Positions 19,392-29,136 of a stretch of 64,000 nucleotides of DNA are shown piece by piece. Below the pieces are notes generated by a model. The model did not search any database. It was given only the letters and a program-made list of their open reading frames with translations, and was not told the DNA's origin. The first letter of the stretch is position 1. The number at the start of each line of letters is the position of its first letter. A program made the translations under genes and the position numbers. Source of the DNA: Marinomonas foliarum (GTDB lineage Bacteria; Pseudomonadota; Gammaproteobacteria; Pseudomonadales; Marinomonadaceae); contig NZ_QPJQ01000016.1 in assembly GCF_003337275.1 (NCBI RefSeq), positions 19,546 through 83,545 on the forward strand, read 5' to 3'.

Positions 19392-20208
19392 AAAAGTAGT
19401 ACTGGTTGTTGAATATAATGGCTCTGAATATAAGGGCTGGCAAGCACAAAAATCTGGTGTTCCAAGTGTTCAGGAGAATTTAGAAAAAGCGTTAGCGGTT
19501 ATTGCAAATCACCCTGTTAAGGTGGTTTGCGCAGGGAGAACCGACTCTGGTGTTCATGCAAGTGCGCAAGTTGTTCATTTTGAGACGGATGTTGAGCGTA
19601 ATGAGCGAGCATGGACGATAGGCGTTAATACCTATCTCCCCTCTGATATTACCGTTGTCGCGGCGAGCTATGTTTCAGAAGACTTTCATGCCCGTTTTAG
19701 CGCATTAAGCCGTCGTTATCGTTATGTTATTTATTCTTCTCCTTTTTGCCCTGCAATATTGGCAAAGGGGGTAACTTGGACATATAAAACACTTGATGCT
19801 GATGCAATGAAAGAGGCTGCGGAAGTGTTTCTTGGTACTCATGATTTCTCTTCTTTCCGTGCTATTGGCTGTCAAGCCAATACCCCCATCCGTACCATTC
19901 TTAACTTTGACGTACAAAAACTCGGTCAGTATATTGTTCTAGATGTCAGGGCGAACGCCTTTTTGCATCATATGATTCGAAATTTTGCTGGCGTGTTAAT
20001 GTCTATAGGGGCGGGAGAAAAACCCGTATCTTGGGCAAAACAGACTTTAGATGCGAAAGACCGTACTAAAGGTGGTATTACGGCGCCACCGACAGGCCTG
20101 TATTTTGTCGATGCTCAATACCCTGATGTTTTCAATGTGCCTAAACTGCATTTAGGTCCTCATTTTTTACCCTATGTAGACGAGCCTAGCTATGAATTGC
20201 CGAGTTAA
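19384..20208 (+). CDS. truA: tRNA pseudouridine(38-40) synthase
   Basis: Converts uridines 38-40 of the anticodon arm to pseudouridine in many tRNAs. The catalytic Asp is in AGRTDSGVHA, and other TruA signatures are YNGSEYKGWQ near the start and HHMIRNFAG near residue 200. Start is GTG 19384, inside the fimV 3' end. At 274 residues the length is usual. It overlaps trpF by 17 nt, so fimV-truA-trpF are likely on one transcript. Confidence 0.97.
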   Translation: MTKKVVLVVEYNGSEYKGWQAQKSGVPSVQENLEKALAVIANHPVKVVCAGRTDSGVHASAQVVHFETDVERNERAWTIGVNTYLPSDITVVAASYVSEDFHARFSALSRRYRYVIYSSPFCPAILAKGVTWTYKTLDADAMKEAAEVFLGTHDFSSFRAIGCQANTPIRTILNFDVQKLGQYIVLDVRANAFLHHMIRNFAGVLMSIGAGEKPVSWAKQTLDAKDRTKGGITAPPTGLYFVDAQYPDVFNVPKLHLGPHFLPYVDEPSYELPS

Positions 20209-20809
20209 AATCTGTGGAATAACAAACCTTGAAGATGCAATGATGGCTTGTAAGCATGGCGCGGATGCTATTGGTTTTGTTTTTTATGAAAAAAGCCCAA
20301 GGTATGTTTCGCCAGAAACGGCCAATTCTATTGTCGAGCAATTGCCTCCTTTTGTTACGCCCGTTGCTTTATTTGTTGATGCAAGTGCATCGCTAATTGA
20401 GTCTGTGGTTAGTGCAAATGCACGTTGGATGATTCAATTTCATGGTGTGGAATCCGAGTCCGAGTGCTGTCGATATAAGCGCCCTTATATGAAGGCTTTG
20501 CGGGTCAAGCAAGGGGACAATGTTTCAGCTTTGGTTGATCAATACCCAAGTGCTCTGGCTATCTTGTTAGATGCTTATAAAGCGGGCGTGCCAGGTGGAA
20601 CTGGCGAGGTGTTTGATTGGTGTTTAATTCCTGAAGGCTTATCGAAGCCGATAGTGCTAGCAGGTGGTTTAACAGGACAGAATATTAAACAAGCGATAGA
20701 ACGGGTTTCCCCTTACGCTGTAGATGTAAGTGGTGGCGTTGAGTTGTCAAAAGGCATTAAGAGCGAGCCTAAGGTTCAAGAATTTATTCGTGGAGCAAAG
20801 TGTGGATAG
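20192..20809 (+). CDS. trpF: phosphoribosylanthranilate isomerase
   Basis: Amadori rearrangement of N-(5'-phosphoribosyl)anthranilate in tryptophan synthesis. A 205-residue TIM barrel: the catalytic Cys lies in [12 protein letters not shown], the catalytic Asp in ALFVDAS, and the phosphate-binding loops in LAGGLTGQN and VDVSGGVE. It is a separate gene, not fused to trpC as in enterics. It starts within truA and ends within the trpB start region, giving tight coupling. No trpE, G, D or C is in the window. Confidence 0.97.
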   Translation: MNCRVKICGITNLEDAMMACKHGADAIGFVFYEKSPRYVSPETANSIVEQLPPFVTPVALFVDASASLIESVVSANARWMIQFHGVESESECCRYKRPYMKALRVKQGDNVSALVDQYPSALAILLDAYKAGVPGGTGEVFDWCLIPEGLSKPIVLAGGLTGQNIKQAIERVSPYAVDVSGGVELSKGIKSEPKVQEFIRGAKCG

Positions 20810-22013
20810 CAACGATATTAATCTAGATTTACCAGATTCTCATGGCCGTTTTGGCTCTTACGGTGGAATCTTTGTCTCTGAGACATTGATGTCCGCTTTG
20901 GAAGATCTATCCGAAATGTACGAACGCTTGTCTAAAGACAGTAATTTTCAAGCCGCGTTTGATTATGACTTAGCCCATTATGTTGGCCGACCATCTCCGC
21001 TTTATTTTGCTGAGCGTCTGACTAAAAAAGCCGGTGGGGCTAAGATTTACTTAAAACGCGAAGATTTAAATCATACTGGCGCTCATAAGATAAATAATAC
21101 TATTGGTCAGGCTTTGCTCGCCAAGCACATGGGGAAGCCAAATATTATTGCAGAAACGGGGGCTGGTCAGCACGGTGTAGCCTCTGCAACAGTGGCTGCT
21201 CGTTTGGGGTTGAAGTGTAAGGTGTTTATGGGAGCGGAAGATATTCGCCGTCAATCACTAAACGTTTATCGCATGAAGCTGCTAGGGGCGGAGGTTATTT
21301 CTGTTGAATCTGGTACTAAAACGTTGAAAGATGCTCTGAATGAAGCCATGCGTTATTGGGTTGGTAATGTAGATGATACTTTTTACATTATAGGTACTGC
21401 TGCCGGTCCTCACCCATACCCGAAATTGGTACGAGATTTTCAGGCTGTAATTGGTCGTGAAACCAAAATGCAATGCCTAGAGCACGAAGGCCGCTTGCCT
21501 GATGCTGTTGTGGCTTGTGTTGGTGGTGGTTCAAATGCTATTGGTATGTTTCACCCATTCATCAAAGATGAAAGTGTTGCCATGTATGGCGTTGAAGCGG
21601 GCGGTGATGGCATTGAAACTGGCCGTCATGCCGCTCCATTGAGTGCTGGTCGTCCTGGTGTTCTTCATGGAAATCGTACTTATGTGATGGCGGATGATGA
21701 CGGCCAAATTATTGGCACGCACTCTATTTCTGCGGGTTTAGATTATCCGGGCGTGGGCCCTGAACATGCTTGGTTGAAAGATATTGGTCGTGCTAACTAC
21801 GTAGCAATTAATGATGATGAAGCGATGCAAGGGTTCAGAGATCTTACTCGTCTAGAGGGGATTATGCCTGCGCTTGAATCAAGTCATGCTGTTGCTTATG
21901 GCATGAAGCTCGCTGCGACGATGGAGAAAGATGAAATAGTTGTAATTAATCTTTCCGGGCGTGGTGATAAAGATATTCTTACCGTTGCAGAATTGGATGG
22001 GATTGAAGTATGA
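20802..22013 (+). CDS. trpB: tryptophan synthase beta subunit
   Basis: Joins indole, channelled from TrpA, with serine using pyridoxal phosphate. The PLP lysine is in HTGAHKINN, and the phosphate-binding glycine loop is [10 protein letters not shown]. The frame is open further upstream, but GTG 20802 is the proper start: GGAG lies seven bases before it, it gives 403 residues, and the protein then begins just before the conserved [11 protein letters not shown]. It overlaps the trpF stop by eight bases and trpA by four (ATGA), so subunits are made in coupled fashion. Confidence 0.97.
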   Translation: MDSNDINLDLPDSHGRFGSYGGIFVSETLMSALEDLSEMYERLSKDSNFQAAFDYDLAHYVGRPSPLYFAERLTKKAGGAKIYLKREDLNHTGAHKINNTIGQALLAKHMGKPNIIAETGAGQHGVASATVAARLGLKCKVFMGAEDIRRQSLNVYRMKLLGAEVISVESGTKTLKDALNEAMRYWVGNVDDTFYIIGTAAGPHPYPKLVRDFQAVIGRETKMQCLEHEGRLPDAVVACVGGGSNAIGMFHPFIKDESVAMYGVEAGGDGIETGRHAAPLSAGRPGVLHGNRTYVMADDDGQIIGTHSISAGLDYPGVGPEHAWLKDIGRANYVAINDDEAMQGFRDLTRLEGIMPALESSHAVAYGMKLAATMEKDEIVVINLSGRGDKDILTVAELDGIEV

Positions 22014-22816
22014 GCCGCATTAAACAATGTTTTGAAAATTTAGAAAAATCTGGTAAAAAGGCGCTCATTCCGTATATTACCGCTGGTGATCCTAGTCCTG
22101 ATTATACAGTAACACTGATGGATGCCTTGGTTGATGCGGGTGCTGATGTGATTGAAATAGGCATGCCATTTTCTGATCCTATGGCGGACGGTCCAGTTAT
22201 TCAGTTGGCTTGTGAGCGAAGCTTAGCTGCTGGCACAAGTGTTAAAAAAGTATTGCAAATTATTGCGGACTTCAGAAAAAAGAATACTCACACTCCGGTT
22301 GTTTTGATGGGCTATTTGAACCCAATTGAGTTTTATGGGTATCAAGCTTTTTCAAATGCCGCAAAAGAAGCGGGTGTTGATGGCGTTTTATTAGTAGATC
22401 TGACTCCAGAAGAGGCGACAGATGTAGTAGAATGCTTCCGAGAGAATGAAATTGATCTTATTTATCTGCTTTCACCGACTACGACACCAGCGCGTGCTAA
22501 GAAAATTTGTGATTTGGCGACAGGTTACGTTTATTACGTTTCCGTTAAGGGTGTGACTGGGTCTGCTGAGTTAGATGTAGATAGTGTTAAAAAACATGTT
22601 GATTCATTGCGTGCAATTACTAGCTTACCGATTGGTGTTGGCTTCGGTATTCGTGATGCGAAAACAGCAGCGTTAGTCAGTCAATGTGCTGATGGGGTCA
22701 TTGTAGGTAGTGTGTTGGTTAATGCCATTGCCGAAAATAAAGATCATCAAAAAGAATATATAGCTGGCGCTTTAAAAGATATTTTATTACCAATGCGTAA
22801 TGAAATGGACGCTTAA
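22010..22816 (+). CDS. trpA: tryptophan synthase alpha subunit
   Basis: Cleaves indole-3-glycerol phosphate to indole and glyceraldehyde 3-phosphate inside the TrpA2B2 complex. A 268-residue TIM barrel with the catalytic Glu in [11 protein letters not shown] and the catalytic Asp in MADGP. The start overlaps trpB as ATGA. accD begins 31 nt downstream with no terminator, so the trp genes probably run into accD-folC. Confidence 0.97.
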   Translation: MSRIKQCFENLEKSGKKALIPYITAGDPSPDYTVTLMDALVDAGADVIEIGMPFSDPMADGPVIQLACERSLAAGTSVKKVLQIIADFRKKNTHTPVVLMGYLNPIEFYGYQAFSNAAKEAGVDGVLLVDLTPEEATDVVECFRENEIDLIYLLSPTTTPARAKKICDLATGYVYYVSVKGVTGSAELDVDSVKKHVDSLRAITSLPIGVGFGIRDAKTAALVSQCADGVIVGSVLVNAIAENKDHQKEYIAGALKDILLPMRNEMDA

Positions 22817-22847
22817 GCGGCAGCCAACGAGAGATATGGAGAATTAA

Positions 22848-23714
22848 ATGAGTAGCTGGTTAGATAAATTTGTCCCTTCCATTGTGCGCAGTGAATCAAA
22901 GCGCAGCACAGGTTCTGTGCCTGAAGGTCTTTGGAAGAAGTGTCCGAAATGTGAAAACGTTTTATATCGTCCCGAGCTAGAAAAGAATTTAGATGTTTGT
23001 CCTAAGTGCGAGCATCATCTTCGTGTAAGTGCACGTCGTCGTTTGGATATCTTTTTGGACAAAGAAGGTCGTCATGAAATCGGCGCACATCTTGAGCCTG
23101 AAGATAAATTGAAGTTTAAAGATTCAAAACGTTATAAAGACCGTATCGCGGATGCACAAAAAGCAACTGGCGAGAAAGATGCTTTGGTTGCTATGCAGGG
23201 TGTCTTGAACGGTATGCCTGTTGTTGCTGTAGCATTTGAATTTAGCTTCTTGGGCGGCTCTATGGGTGCCATTGTAGGTGAGCGATTTATCCAAGCGGTA
23301 AATGTTTGTTTAGAAAAACGCATTCCTCTTATTTGCTTCTCGGCAAGTGGCGGAGCTCGTATGCAAGAAGCTTTGATTTCTTTGATGCAAATGGCTAAAA
23401 CAAGTGCCGGCCTTGAGCGTTTGAAGCAAGAAGGTATTCCATACATCTCTGTGATGACAGACCCTGTATTCGGTGGTGTATCTGCTTCTTTGGCTATGCT
23501 AGGTGATTTAAACGTTGCTGAGCCAAATGCATTGATCGGTTTTGCTGGTCCTCGTGTAATTGAGCAAACAGTACGTGAGAAACTACCAGAAGGCTTCCAG
23601 CGTAGTGAGTTCCTGCTTGATAAGGGCGCTCTTGATATGATTATTAAGCGTGATGAAATGCGCGGTCGTTTATTTAATATCTTATCTTTGCTTACCAATA
23701 ATAAGGTTGCTTAA
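22848..23714 (+). CDS. accD: acetyl-CoA carboxylase carboxyltransferase beta subunit
   Basis: Beta half of the carboxyltransferase that moves CO2 from biotin to acetyl-CoA, making malonyl-CoA for fatty acids. The N-terminal zinc ribbon has two CPKC pairs (CPKCEN, CPKCEH) at about residues 28-50, and the crotonase-like core includes [12 protein letters not shown]. 288 residues is usual. GGAGA lies before the ATG. It is followed after four bases by folC, the conserved accD-folC pair of gammaproteobacteria. Confidence 0.97.
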   Translation: MSSWLDKFVPSIVRSESKRSTGSVPEGLWKKCPKCENVLYRPELEKNLDVCPKCEHHLRVSARRRLDIFLDKEGRHEIGAHLEPEDKLKFKDSKRYKDRIADAQKATGEKDALVAMQGVLNGMPVVAVAFEFSFLGGSMGAIVGERFIQAVNVCLEKRIPLICFSASGGARMQEALISLMQMAKTSAGLERLKQEGIPYISVMTDPVFGGVSASLAMLGDLNVAEPNALIGFAGPRVIEQTVREKLPEGFQRSEFLLDKGALDMIIKRDEMRGRLFNILSLLTNNKVA

Positions 23715-23718
23715 TTAG

Positions 23719-24975
23719 ATGACGCACACGTCATTAGCGAGTTGGCTTTCATACATTGAAAGCCAACATCCCTCTGAAATAGAGCTAGGTCTAGAACGAG
23801 GGAATGCTGTATTAGCTCGATTGAATTTATCTAGACCTAAAGTCAATGTGATTACTGTGGCTGGCACTAATGGCAAAGGTTCGACTTGTGCCATGCTGAC
23901 ACAGTATTTATGTAGTCAAAATTATTCTGTTGGTACTTATACCTCTCCTCATTTTCTTCGATTCAATGAGCGTGTTGCTCTTAATAACTCTTCTTGTGAT
24001 GACGATCTTTTGTGTCGCGCATTTGAAGCTGTAGAAGCGGCACGTGAAGGCATAACTCTTACCTATTTTGAATTTAGTACTCTGGTGGCTTTGTGGATTT
24101 TTGATCAAAGCGAATTGGATTATTGGGTTCTAGAAGTTGGTTTGGGTGGGCGATTGGATTCTGTCAATATGATCGATACTGACGTTGCTGTTGTGACTTC
24201 TATCGCGTTGGATCACGTCGATTGGCTTGGTGATAATTTGGATGTTATTGCCCGAGAGAAAACAGGTATAGCTAGAAAAAACAAATTATTGATCAGTGGT
24301 GTGGTGAATCCTCCTGAGACCATTGCTAGCACCGCGTTAGAAATTGGCGCTAGGCTACATCAAAAGGGAGTGGATTATACCTTTGACAGTAACGAGCATG
24401 AATGGTCATGGGTCGGAGGTGGTGTTCAGTATGAGCATTTACCGATTCCTACATTGCCTTTGCAGAATGCTGCTACTGTTCTCGCTGTCTTAGTGTATAT
24501 GGGGTTTGCCCCATCTCAGGAAGATCTTGAGACACTATTTAGTACAGCAGAGCTAACTGGGCGTTTTCAGAAAGTAGCTTCTTCACCTGATGTTTATATT
24601 GATGTCGCACATAATCCGGAAGCGGCTTTGGAGCTGGCGCAGCGCATAAAACATTTGCCTGTCAAGCCAATTGCTGTTTGTGGCATGTTAAAAGACAAAG
24701 ACATTAATAGTGTGATGACTTATCTTGCTGATAGTTTTTCTAGCTGGTTTTGTTGTGATTTACCTGGTCCAAGGGGTGCGAAAGCCAATGAACTTAATAA
24801 GTATATTGTGCAGCATTCCCATAGCCCGTCTTTTGATATTAATGCTTTCAGCTCTGTTCAAGGTGCCTTTGAGGCAGCTTTAACGCAAGCAAAGCAAGTT
24901 GGGTGCCCTGTGATTGTTTTTGGCTCCTTTGTAACCGTCTCAGAATATTTGGCGCTCGGTCAATTGGAAGAGTGA
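23719..24975 (+). CDS. folC: dihydrofolate/folylpolyglutamate synthase
   Basis: Adds glutamate to dihydropteroate and then to tetrahydrofolate, using ATP. A 418-residue Mur-ligase-like protein: P-loop TVAGTNGKGSTC at about residue 45, a folate/metal region with YTSPHFLRFNER, and the C-terminal Mur-ligase domain with DVAHNPEAA. It lies between accD (4 nt) and the SPOR gene (3 nt), as expected. Confidence 0.96.
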   Translation: MTHTSLASWLSYIESQHPSEIELGLERGNAVLARLNLSRPKVNVITVAGTNGKGSTCAMLTQYLCSQNYSVGTYTSPHFLRFNERVALNNSSCDDDLLCRAFEAVEAAREGITLTYFEFSTLVALWIFDQSELDYWVLEVGLGGRLDSVNMIDTDVAVVTSIALDHVDWLGDNLDVIAREKTGIARKNKLLISGVVNPPETIASTALEIGARLHQKGVDYTFDSNEHEWSWVGGGVQYEHLPIPTLPLQNAATVLAVLVYMGFAPSQEDLETLFSTAELTGRFQKVASSPDVYIDVAHNPEAALELAQRIKHLPVKPIAVCGMLKDKDINSVMTYLADSFSSWFCCDLPGPRGAKANELNKYIVQHSHSPSFDINAFSSVQGAFEAALTQAKQVGCPVIVFGSFVTVSEYLALGQLEE

Positions 24976-24978
24976 TTT

Positions 24979-25557
24979 ATGATAGATAGAACCATTATGT
25001 ATAGGCTTATTGGTGCAGGGATTATGGTGTTATCCGCCTCGATTATTCTACCATTAATCCTAGACGGAGAACGTCCGGAAGAACTGGATATGCAGGTTCA
25101 AGTAACGTCGCCCCCGGCGTTTCCTACTATTGAAATTGCCCCTGTTCAACCTGTTGACAGCTTACCTGTTGCGTCTATGCAAGACTCAGGCAGTGACACT
25201 GGGAATATTGAATTAATACCTGTGCCAAAAGCGGCAAAAGATGTTTCTCAGATTAGTGCAGCTCAACCAGAAGTATCGACACCGCAAGTAAAAGCGCCTG
25301 TTGAGAAACGCACACCTACGGTAGTGGCTGATCGCTGGACATTGCAAATTGCCACGTTCAAAAGCAAAGACAATGCTACCCGATTGGTAGAAAAACTTAA
25401 GGCTGCTAAGTACGATGCATACAGCCTTACGACCAACTCGCTTTATAAAGTGTATGTTGGTCCAGAATTGAAGCGTGAAGTCTCCGATAAACTGCGAGAT
25501 GAAATTAAAAAAGAGTTTAGTTTGAGCGGCATTGTTGTGAAATATTCAGTTAATTAA
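24979..25557 (+). CDS. dedD: SPOR-domain membrane protein (DedD-like)
   Basis: A 192-residue bitopic inner-membrane protein. One hydrophobic helix lies at about residues 8-26 (MYRLIGAGIMVLSASIILPL), followed by a proline-rich linker, then a SPOR domain at about residues 115-190 (WTLQIATFKSKDNATRLVEKL) that binds denuded septal peptidoglycan. In E. coli DedD sits in the same folC-dedD-cvpA-purF order and supports cell division. It starts three bases after folC. Confidence 0.9.
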   Translation: MIDRTIMYRLIGAGIMVLSASIILPLILDGERPEELDMQVQVTSPPAFPTIEIAPVQPVDSLPVASMQDSGSDTGNIELIPVPKAAKDVSQISAAQPEVSTPQVKAPVEKRTPTVVADRWTLQIATFKSKDNATRLVEKLKAAKYDAYSLTTNSLYKVYVGPELKREVSDKLRDEIKKEFSLSGIVVKYSVN

Positions 25558-25633
25558 GCTGAATATTTATTTTGCAGTGTTTGGAAAAAGTTAGGCGTCT
25601 GTTAAACTCCGCAGCGATTTTTTAGAGGTTTTC

Positions 25634-26167
25634 ATGGAGCAGGTAAGTTCGCTATCGACTGTTGATTGGTTGATTATTGCAGTAGTAGTTCTTTCTACTC
25701 TTTTGAGTTTAAAAAGAGGGTTTGTGAAAGAGGTTTTATCCCTGCTAACTTGGGTTGTGGCCTTTGTGGTGTCGGTAAAATTTTCTGATCAAATGCAGTC
25801 TCTATTAATTGATCAAGTTCAAAATGATCAAATTCGATATATTGTTTCTTTTGTTTCGCTTTTTATCGCTTCGTTAATTGTAGGGGCGTTAGTAAGCTTT
25901 TTGCTAGGCTCCTTAATTCAAGTGACGGGCTTGTCGAGTACCGACAGGGTGTTAGGAATGTTGTTTGGCTTTGCTCGTGGTGGCTTAGTCGTTGTGGCTT
26001 TTGTTGCGTTGTTGAGTTTAAGCCCAGCAATAGAAAAAACGGAGTTTTGGAAAACATCTCAATTGATTCCTCAATTGGGGCAGTTGAATAACTGGACGCG
26101 TGATATGTTAGGCAAGAGCTCGGATCTTATGGATTCGTCTCTCATTGATCGTGCTCTTGGCAATTAG
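25634..26167 (+). CDS. cvpA: CvpA family membrane protein
   Basis: A 177-residue inner-membrane protein with four hydrophobic segments (about 12-30, 32-50, 65-88, 105-125). CvpA is named for colicin V production and affects tolerance to bile salts and purine-linked growth; its molecular role is unknown. The pattern RGFVKEVLSLLTW after the first helix is typical. There is a 76-nt gap before it with TTGGAA and TAAACT 16 nt apart, a possible internal promoter. purF follows after 75 nt. Confidence 0.92.
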   Translation: MEQVSSLSTVDWLIIAVVVLSTLLSLKRGFVKEVLSLLTWVVAFVVSVKFSDQMQSLLIDQVQNDQIRYIVSFVSLFIASLIVGALVSFLLGSLIQVTGLSSTDRVLGMLFGFARGGLVVVAFVALLSLSPAIEKTEFWKTSQLIPQLGQLNNWTRDMLGKSSDLMDSSLIDRALGN

Positions 26168-26218
26168 TTGTTCTCGGTAACAACAAAAATAGATAGAAAC
26201 TTGCGGTGTTTGCCGCAA
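26167..26218 (+). other. two short dyads in the cvpA-purF gap
   Basis: GTTGTT-CTCGGT-AACAAC (26167-26184) and TTGCGG-TGTTTG-CCGCAA (26201-26218). The second is centred on TGTTTG and lies 25 nt before purF. Neither has a T tail. The second weakly recalls the PurR operator pattern (ACGCAAACGTTTGCGT) in its GC-flanked outline but does not match its core. Confidence 0.3.
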
Positions 26219-26242
26219 TTCCCCAACACGAGGATTTAGAAC

Positions 26243-27751
26243 ATGTGTGGTATCGTTGGTGTCGTAGGCACATCCATGGTCAATCAAGCCATCTTTGATG
26301 CATTAACCCTTCTTCAACATCGCGGGCAAGATGCAGCAGGTATGGTAACAAGCCATAATGGACGTTTGTGCTTACGCAAAGACAATGGTCCGGTGAGTGA
26401 AGTATTTCGCACTCGTCATATGAAAAAACTACACGGTAATATTGGCATTGGTCATGCTCGTTACCCAACCGCTGGTACTTCTAGTTCAGCAGAAGCTCAG
26501 CCTTTTTACGTTAACTCTCCATATGGTATTTCACTTGCGCATAATGGTAATTTGACGAATACCGAAAAGCTTAAGCAAGAAGTATTTGAGTCTGATTTAC
26601 GCCATGTGAATACTACGTCTGACTCCGAAGTGTTATTGAATGTTCTTGCTCATGAGTTGCATTTGGAAAATAAGCTAATCCCAACGCCGGAAGATATTTT
26701 TAATGCGCTTGAGCGTGTTTATAATCGTATAGAAGGTGGTTACGCCGTTGTGGCCTTGATTACTGGTTATGGCATTTTGGCATTCCGTGATCCAGATGGT
26801 ATTCGTCCGTTGATTTATGGTTCTCGCCAAACTGAGGCGGGGGTTGAATACATGGTTGCTTCTGAGAGTGTCGCTTTGGATGCAGCTGGCTTTAAAATTG
26901 AGCGCGATATTCAGCCTGGCGAAGCGATTTTCTTCGATGTGAATCACAATGTACATGTACGTCAATGCACAGAGAAAAAAGTAGCCCGTCCTTGTTTGTT
27001 TGAATATGTATACTTTGCACGTCCAGACACAGTAATCGACAGTATTTCTGTTTACAAAGCACGCATGAACATGGGTGACCGCTTGGCGGCTAAAATTGAG
27101 CGTGAATGGAAGGATCATGACATTGATGTTGTTATCCCAATTCCAGACACGAGTCGAACAGCGGCACTGCAGATAGCGCAAACGCTTAATATCCCATTTC
27201 GTGAAGGTTTAGTTAAAAACCGTTATATCGGTCGTACTTTTATCATGCCTGGTCAATCGGTACGTAAGAAATCTGTACGCCAAAAACTTAACCCAGTACC
27301 TTTTGAGTTTAAAGACAAAACAGTATTGTTGGTTGATGACTCTATTGTTCGTGGTACGACGAGTAAAGAGATTATTGAGATGGCACGTGAAGCTGGCGCG
27401 AAGAAAGTGTATATCGCTTCTGCAGCTCCGGAGGTTCGCTATCCTAACGTGTATGGTATTGACATGCCTGCAGTAACTGAGCTGATTGCTAATGGTCGCA
27501 ATGTAGAAGAAATTTGCGAATTGATTGGTGCTGATAAGCTGATTTTCCAAGATTTGGCTGATTTGATTGAAGCATGTATTGATGACAAACACTCGGACGT
27601 TCGTGAATTTGACACTTCTGTGTTTGATGGTAAATACATCACTGGCAATATTGATGGTGCTTATCTTGCTCGCCTTGAGAATGCACGTAATGACTCTCAG
27701 AAATCTTCAATTGAAGTCGCTTCTGGTAGTGACATGATGCACCCTATGTAG
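26243..27751 (+). CDS. purF: amidophosphoribosyltransferase
   Basis: First step of purine synthesis: glutamine plus PRPP to phosphoribosylamine. It is a 502-residue Ntn-hydrolase with the nucleophile Cys directly after Met1 (MCGIVGVVG), so no propeptide is present, as in E. coli. The phosphoribosyltransferase half holds the PRPP loop [13 protein letters not shown]. The terminator after it separates it from metZ. Confidence 0.97.
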   Translation: MCGIVGVVGTSMVNQAIFDALTLLQHRGQDAAGMVTSHNGRLCLRKDNGPVSEVFRTRHMKKLHGNIGIGHARYPTAGTSSSAEAQPFYVNSPYGISLAHNGNLTNTEKLKQEVFESDLRHVNTTSDSEVLLNVLAHELHLENKLIPTPEDIFNALERVYNRIEGGYAVVALITGYGILAFRDPDGIRPLIYGSRQTEAGVEYMVASESVALDAAGFKIERDIQPGEAIFFDVNHNVHVRQCTEKKVARPCLFEYVYFARPDTVIDSISVYKARMNMGDRLAAKIEREWKDHDIDVVIPIPDTSRTAALQIAQTLNIPFREGLVKNRYIGRTFIMPGQSVRKKSVRQKLNPVPFEFKDKTVLLVDDSIVRGTTSKEIIEMAREAGAKKVYIASAAPEVRYPNVYGIDMPAVTELIANGRNVEEICELIGADKLIFQDLADLIEACIDDKHSDVREFDTSVFDGKYITGNIDGAYLARLENARNDSQKSSIEVASGSDMMHPM

Positions 27752-27778
27752 CAAAATCATTTGATAGTGACTTACGAA

Positions 27779-27812
27779 ACAAAGCCAGGTCACGCCTGGC
27801 TTTGTTGTTTTC
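27779..27812 (+). terminator. purF terminator
   Basis: ACAAAGCCAGG pairs perfectly with CCTGGCTTTGT around TCACG. The tail is TGTTTTC, only moderately T-rich. Confidence 0.75.
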
Positions 27813-27839
27813 AGCTAAGGCAATTTTGGAGAGACACGA

Positions 27840-29012
27840 ATGTCGGAATATAATGATGCGACGAAAGCCATTCATGCAGGCGCTCGTCAAACGCAGGAAC
27901 AAGAAAACAGCGAAGCTATTTTCATGACATCAAGCTTCGCCTATTCCAGCGCAGAAGAAGCGGCTGGTAAATTCTCTGGCGAAGATGATGGTAATGTTTA
28001 TTCTCGTTTTACCAATCCAACAGTAGAGCTTTTTGAAAAGCGTCTTGCTGCATTGGAGAAGGGGGAAGCGGCCATAGCGACCAGCTCAGGCATGGCAGCC
28101 CTAATGACTCTGGCATATAGCTTGTTAAGTGCGGGCGATCGTGTTGTCTGTTCACGAAATATTTTTGGCTCTACGGTTAAGTTTTTTAATACTTATACCG
28201 TGAAATTTGGCGTTGAAGTCGTGTATGTAGATGCGACAGATTATACCGCATGGGAAGAGGCGATCAACGACAAGACCCGTTTATGTTATTTCGAAACGCC
28301 TTCTAACCCATTGTACGAAGTGGTTGATGTAGCTCGAGTGGCTGAATTGGCTCATGTCAAAGGTGCCTTATTGTGTGTTGATACTGTGTTAGCAACGCCG
28401 GCATTGCAAAATCCGCTGACGCAAGGTGCTGATATCGTCATGCAATCTGCTACGAAGTTTATTGATGGCCAAGGTCGCTGTCTTGGTGGTGCCTTGATTT
28501 CTAGTAAAGACATTGTTGATGTTTTCACAGCATTTATGCGTAGTGCAGGGCCATGCATGAGCCCGTTTAATGCATGGGTGCTACTGAATGGTCTTGAGAC
28601 CTTGTCATTGCGTATGACGGCGCATTCCTCTAATGCATTGAAATTGGCCGAGTTCTTAGAAACTCATCCTAAAGTGTTGAAGGTGAACTATGGCGGCTTG
28701 CCAAGTCATAAGTACCACGAACTCGCTAAGCAGCAACAAAAAGACTTTGGTGGTTTATTGTCATTCGAAGTTGAAGGTGGTCGTAAGGCTGCTTGGACTT
28801 TCATTAATGCCACTAAGTTGATGTCTATTACTGGGAATTTAGGCGACACAAAAACGTTAGTTACGCACCCAGCAACCACGACACATGGTCGATTAACGGA
28901 TGATGAGAAGTTCAAGGCAGGTATTGCTGAAGGCTTGGTTCGAGTATCTGTAGGCTTAGAAGGTATCGGCGATATTATTGCTGATGTTGATCAGGCATTG
29001 GCACAACTATAA
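27840..29012 (+). CDS. metZ: O-succinylhomoserine sulfhydrylase
   Basis: PLP enzyme that makes homocysteine directly from O-succinylhomoserine and sulfide, giving the direct sulfhydrylation route to methionine. It is a 390-residue Cys/Met-metabolism enzyme with the PLP lysine in QSATKFIDGQGR and the substrate region ETPSNP. The gene order cvpA-purF-metZ is that of Pseudomonas, which supports MetZ over MetB or MetY. GGAGA precedes the ATG. Confidence 0.93.
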   Translation: MSEYNDATKAIHAGARQTQEQENSEAIFMTSSFAYSSAEEAAGKFSGEDDGNVYSRFTNPTVELFEKRLAALEKGEAAIATSSGMAALMTLAYSLLSAGDRVVCSRNIFGSTVKFFNTYTVKFGVEVVYVDATDYTAWEEAINDKTRLCYFETPSNPLYEVVDVARVAELAHVKGALLCVDTVLATPALQNPLTQGADIVMQSATKFIDGQGRCLGGALISSKDIVDVFTAFMRSAGPCMSPFNAWVLLNGLETLSLRMTAHSSNALKLAEFLETHPKVLKVNYGGLPSHKYHELAKQQQKDFGGLLSFEVEGGRKAAWTFINATKLMSITGNLGDTKTLVTHPATTTHGRLTDDEKFKAGIAEGLVRVSVGLEGIGDIIADVDQALAQL

Positions 29013-29058
29013 CAAAGCATTTATGTACTTTGTTTTACAGTGAGTAGTGTGAAGATTC

Positions 29059-29098
29059 AAAAAAGCGGGCTTAGAAAATATCTAAGTCCGCTTTTTTA
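29059..29098. terminator. terminator between metZ and the RND efflux operon
   Basis: AAAAAAGCGG-(G)-CTTAG pairs with CTAAG-(T)-CCGCTTTTTT around AAAATAT. The flanking A and T runs let it serve both convergent transcripts. Confidence 0.85.
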
Positions 29099-29136
29099 TT
29101 TTCTTAGAATGTAGTCAATTTGATAAGGGGCCGTCT

